Shown: positions 21,787 to 24,343 of the stretch, piece by piece | How positions within the stretch are numbered: the stretch's first letter is position 1 | How the letters are laid out: each line of letters begins with the position of its first letter | NCBI GenBank assembly: GCA_030037185.1 | Contig: JASHRR010001135.1 | Span: 1-24,343 of the forward strand | Reading direction: 5' to 3' | Source: Xanthobacteraceae bacterium | GTDB taxonomy: Bacteria > Pseudomonadota > Alphaproteobacteria > Rhizobiales > Xanthobacteraceae | DNA length: 24,343 nt | Notes under the pieces: generated by a model | Seen by the model: the letters and a program-made list of their open reading frames with translations, nothing else | Database searches by the model: none | What the model was told of the DNA's origin: nothing | Made by a program: the position numbers and the translations under genes

Positions 21787-24343
21787 GTGACTCTGTTTGT
21801 TGCCATCGCCCGCAATTTGAATAGAGAGCGCGCGAGTCGAGTCACCGGCTTTGCCGCGGCGACAATTGGCACCGCGGCGCTTATCGCCTGGTGGAGCGGG
21901 CTGCCGACGTTGTCGGGCTGGGGCTCGGGTTTCGCCACCACGAAACCTACGACGGCCTTGTGCGTCGCTACCCTCGGCCTCGCGCTCGTGCACCCTGGCA
22001 AGGACGCGCGTTTGGCGTTCGCGGTTGGTCTGGCGGTGACTGGTATCGCTGCGCTTGATCTGCTCGATCAATTCGGTATCGATTTTGGCATCAACTACTT
22101 GAACCACTTGCTGGTGCCGCGGGCTGCGGTTGCGGTGCCGGGACCTGAGACCTCCTTTCGTATGATAAACGGGGTGCCGGTGGCGCTCGCGCTCGCAGGC
22201 GGGTCGCTCGCGCTCAGCCGCTTCGAGAGGTATCACTTCGCCGCCACCGCCCTCGGCGTTCTTGCCAGCGTCATGCAAATGTTCGCTCTGCTCGCCTACC
22301 CTGGCGGCGGCCATAGGTTCTACAGCTCGGTCTGGATGCCCACACCGCTGACCGCGGTTGGCCTGCTTTGCGTCGCCGTCGCGACCGTTTTGCGAATCGG
22401 AGCAATGCCGGCACTCCGAAAGCCGCGACCGTTGTGGCATCTGCTGATCATGCTCGGATACGCGATCGTTGCGCCACTCCTGCTGTTCGGCCTGTACACG
22501 GGAATTCGCATCACTGACGCGCAGCACCGCCTTGCTCAGAATGACTTGATGAGCGGGGCACGTATTTTGTCGGCCGGAGTTGATCGCGAGATCATCGGCG
22601 AGATCGAGAGACTGCAGGCGTTGGGCGCCTCGCCGTCGCTCCGCCAGCGCGACCTCGTCGCATTTCAGCGCCAGGGCGAGGCCTCGTTAGCCTTGCGTCA
22701 AAGCGGCAACATCATCCTCGTCGATCGCAACATGCAGCAACTCGTCAATACCTGGCTGCCCTTCGGCAAGGCCTTGCCCAAGGTGACTGTTCCGGGCCCG
22801 GTAGAGAAGGCCCTCGCAACAGGTAAGCCGCAAGTAACCGGTCTATTCATGAGGCCTGTGACCAAACAGCTGATGTTCAGCATCATTGTGCCCGTTGAGA
22901 TCGACGGGGAGAACCGTTATGCGCTGGTCAGGTCTCCCAATCAGCACGCCCTCGCCGGCGTGGTCACCGCGAATGAACTGCCGCCAGGTTGGCTGGCGGT
23001 GGTTGCCGACGCCGCGCACTGCATCATCGCACGCTCCGAACAGGCGGATGCGTTCATTGGGAAGGAGCTGCCGCCGGCGCAATGGCATCGCGCAGAACCC
23101 AGCGGCATATTCGAGTTTACCGACGCCGAAGGGCGACCATGGCTGCAGGGATACGCGCGGTCGGAACTGACCGACTGGGAAATCGCCGTTTGGGCGCCCA
23201 AGACTCTGCTAGAGGCTCCGGTTCGGGAGCTGTGGTGGACTATCGTCTTCACGGCGTTAGCGGCATTTGCGCTGGTGGCTACCTTGGCCTCATGGCTGGG
23301 CCGGCTTATCGCACGCTCGGTTGGTCAGGCGGCGCAAGCTGCGACCACTTTGGGAGAAGGCAGGGCGCTGCCATCGGACGAAACCCCGATCGCCGAGGTC
23401 GACACCCTCATGGCGGAGCTTCGACGGGCCGCCGCCAGGCGACAGGCGGCGGAGCATGACCTGCAGGCGAGCAAAGATCAGCTACAGGTAAGCAAAGATC
23501 AGCTGCAGGTGAGCAAAGATCGCCTTCAGCTTGCCCTCAACGCAGCCCTCCTCGGGTGGTGGCAGTACGATCCACTGCGCCGCGTGATCCTGGTAGATAC
23601 GCGCTTAAAGGAAATTTTCGACTTTACGGCTGACGAGACGCCGCTCGAGGAGTTCGTTCAGCGGGTGCACCCGGACGACCTGGAAAGGGTTTTGGCGGAC
23701 CGCGAGGCAGCGCTCAATCCCACCGATCCGAAGCCGTACGCGCATGAGTACCGGATTCGGCGGCGAGACGACGAGGTCCGCTGGGTCGACAGTCATGGGC
23801 TTGCTTATTTCGAGGGGGCTGGGCGTGAGCGACGAGCGGTGAGCTTTATAGGTACCGTCGCTGATATTACGCGGCGCAAGGAGCGCGAGGAAAGGGAGCG
23901 CCTCCTGATGCGCGAAGTCAGTCATCGCGCCAAGAACATGCTCAGCGTCGTGGACGCGATCGCTCACCAGACCGCCGCCAGAAATCCTGAAGATTTCATC
24001 GAACGCTTCTCCGAGCGCATTCAGGCGCTTGCGGCTAGTCAGGACCTCCTCATTCGGAGCGAATGGCGTGGGGCCGAAGTCGAGGACTTGGTTTGCGCCC
24101 AGCTCGCGCCCTTCGCCGACCTCATTGGTTCTCGTATCACGGTGCGTGGCTCCAAGGGGCGCCTGAAGGCGGCTGGTGCCCAAGCCGTCGGGCTCGCGCT
24201 TCACGAGCTTGCCACCAATGCGGGGAAATACGGGGCGCTCTCGATGGATACGGGTCGTGTTGATATCTGCTGGGCGATCGATGGCGACACCTTCACTATG
24301 AGTTGGGTCGAACGCGATGGGCCGCCCGTATCTGCTCCGAAGC
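21787..24343 (+). CDS. Membrane-bound HWE-family sensor histidine kinase (3' end beyond window)
   Basis: Partial gene, at least 852 codons. Order of parts: about seven membrane helices (residues about 15-240); a periplasmic double-Cache-like sensor region (about 240-478) with NIILVDRNMQQLVNT and PFGKALP; a further helix (about 481-505); a HAMP-like/coiled-coil linker with three 7-residue repeats (about 559-579); a PAS domain (about 580-700, RVHPDDLERV, VRWVDSHG, VADITRRK); and the HWE kinase core. That core has phospho-acceptor His713 in EVSHRAKNMLSVVDAIAHQT, the N-box HELATNAGKYGAL (His806, Asn811), and WVE at 840-842, which with the His defines the HWE group. GTG 21787 is chosen because GGAG lies 8 bases before it; ATG 21718 is in frame but has no ribosome binding site. 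No response regulator is visible in the window. Confidence 0.9.
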   Translation, partial: MTLFVAIARNLNRERASRVTGFAAATIGTAALIAWWSGLPTLSGWGSGFATTKPTTALCVATLGLALVHPGKDARLAFAVGLAVTGIAALDLLDQFGIDFGINYLNHLLVPRAAVAVPGPETSFRMINGVPVALALAGGSLALSRFERYHFAATALGVLASVMQMFALLAYPGGGHRFYSSVWMPTPLTAVGLLCVAVATVLRIGAMPALRKPRPLWHLLIMLGYAIVAPLLLFGLYTGIRITDAQHRLAQNDLMSGARILSAGVDREIIGEIERLQALGASPSLRQRDLVAFQRQGEASLALRQSGNIILVDRNMQQLVNTWLPFGKALPKVTVPGPVEKALATGKPQVTGLFMRPVTKQLMFSIIVPVEIDGENRYALVRSPNQHALAGVVTANELPPGWLAVVADAAHCIIARSEQADAFIGKELPPAQWHRAEPSGIFEFTDAEGRPWLQGYARSELTDWEIAVWAPKTLLEAPVRELWWTIVFTALAAFALVATLASWLGRLIARSVGQAAQAATTLGEGRALPSDETPIAEVDTLMAELRRAAARRQAAEHDLQASKDQLQVSKDQLQVSKDRLQLALNAALLGWWQYDPLRRVILVDTRLKEIFDFTADETPLEEFVQRVHPDDLERVLADREAALNPTDPKPYAHEYRIRRRDDEVRWVDSHGLAYFEGAGRERRAVSFIGTVADITRRKEREERERLLMREVSHRAKNMLSVVDAIAHQTAARNPEDFIERFSERIQALAASQDLLIRSEWRGAEVEDLVCAQLAPFADLIGSRITVRGSKGRLKAAGAQAVGLALHELATNAGKYGALSMDTGRVDICWAIDGDTFTMSWVERDGPPVSAPK
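23461..23523 (+). repeat. Three tandem 21-base repeats inside the sensor kinase
   Basis: Units at 23461-23481, 23482-23502 and 23503-23523 share the pattern CTNCAGGNNAGCAAAGATCNN and encode LQASKDQ, LQVSKDQ and LQVSKDR. Each is exactly one heptad, so copy-number change would keep both the reading frame and the coiled-coil phase of the signalling helix just before the PAS domain. Confidence 0.9.

Overview
The window is GC-rich chromosomal DNA of an alphaproteobacterium, most likely from the Hyphomicrobiales (Bradyrhizobium / Rhodopseudomonas / Xanthobacteraceae-like). Reasons: high GC with strong third-position GC, Tat-exported TakP-like TRAP binding proteins, the compact rpiA - DUF2059 - gor operon, a DUF6494 small protein, and an HWE-type histidine kinase. 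No CRISPR array, complete insertion sequence, or rRNA was seen. There is one tRNA, tRNA-Val(CAC).

Layout. 1-643: a degenerate PIN/VapC toxin remnant, then the mrp (apbC) Fe-S carrier ATPase gene (644-1762). 2116-4607: two tandem, clearly paralogous TakP-like TRAP solute-binding protein genes on +, separated by a REP-like palindrome. 4794-9268: an RND efflux pair (membrane fusion protein plus inner-membrane pump) on -, with no outer-membrane channel gene beside it. 9269-10270: a kilobase without intact genes that carries the frameshifted 3' part of an FkbM-type methyltransferase. 10271-12282: the TRAP large (DctM) and small (DctQ) membrane subunits on -. These probably serve the two binding proteins on the far side of the efflux operon.

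12809-14460: moaA (molybdopterin synthesis, -) divergent from a small DUF971 protein (+). 14708-15298: a secreted L,D-transpeptidase. 15610-16938: a possible small basic ORF, a DUF6494 protein, and a membrane-anchored protein whose C-terminal half resembles DUF4145. 16939-17662: no gene, but a pair of GC-rich hairpins. 17663-20345: an operon on - of ribose-5-phosphate isomerase A, a secreted DUF2059 protein and glutathione reductase. 20446-20559: tRNA-Val with a near-consensus promoter. 20560-21786: gene-poor DNA just 3' of the tRNA, with inverted and direct repeats suggestive of an old integration scar. 21787 to the window end: a large membrane-bound HWE sensor histidine kinase, cut by the window edge.

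Working together: the TRAP genes form one Na+-driven 2-oxoacid-type importer with two alternative binding proteins. gor consumes the NADPH reducing power to which the pentose-phosphate pathway, where rpiA acts, contributes. mrp, DUF971 and moaA all relate to Fe-S or molybdenum cofactor metabolism but are not one operon. No plainly new multi-gene system is visible. The most unusual items are the split TRAP locus with duplicated receptors, the RND pump lacking the usual TM10 lysine, the TM-DUF4145-like protein, the tRNA-linked scar, and the tandem heptad repeat in the kinase linker.
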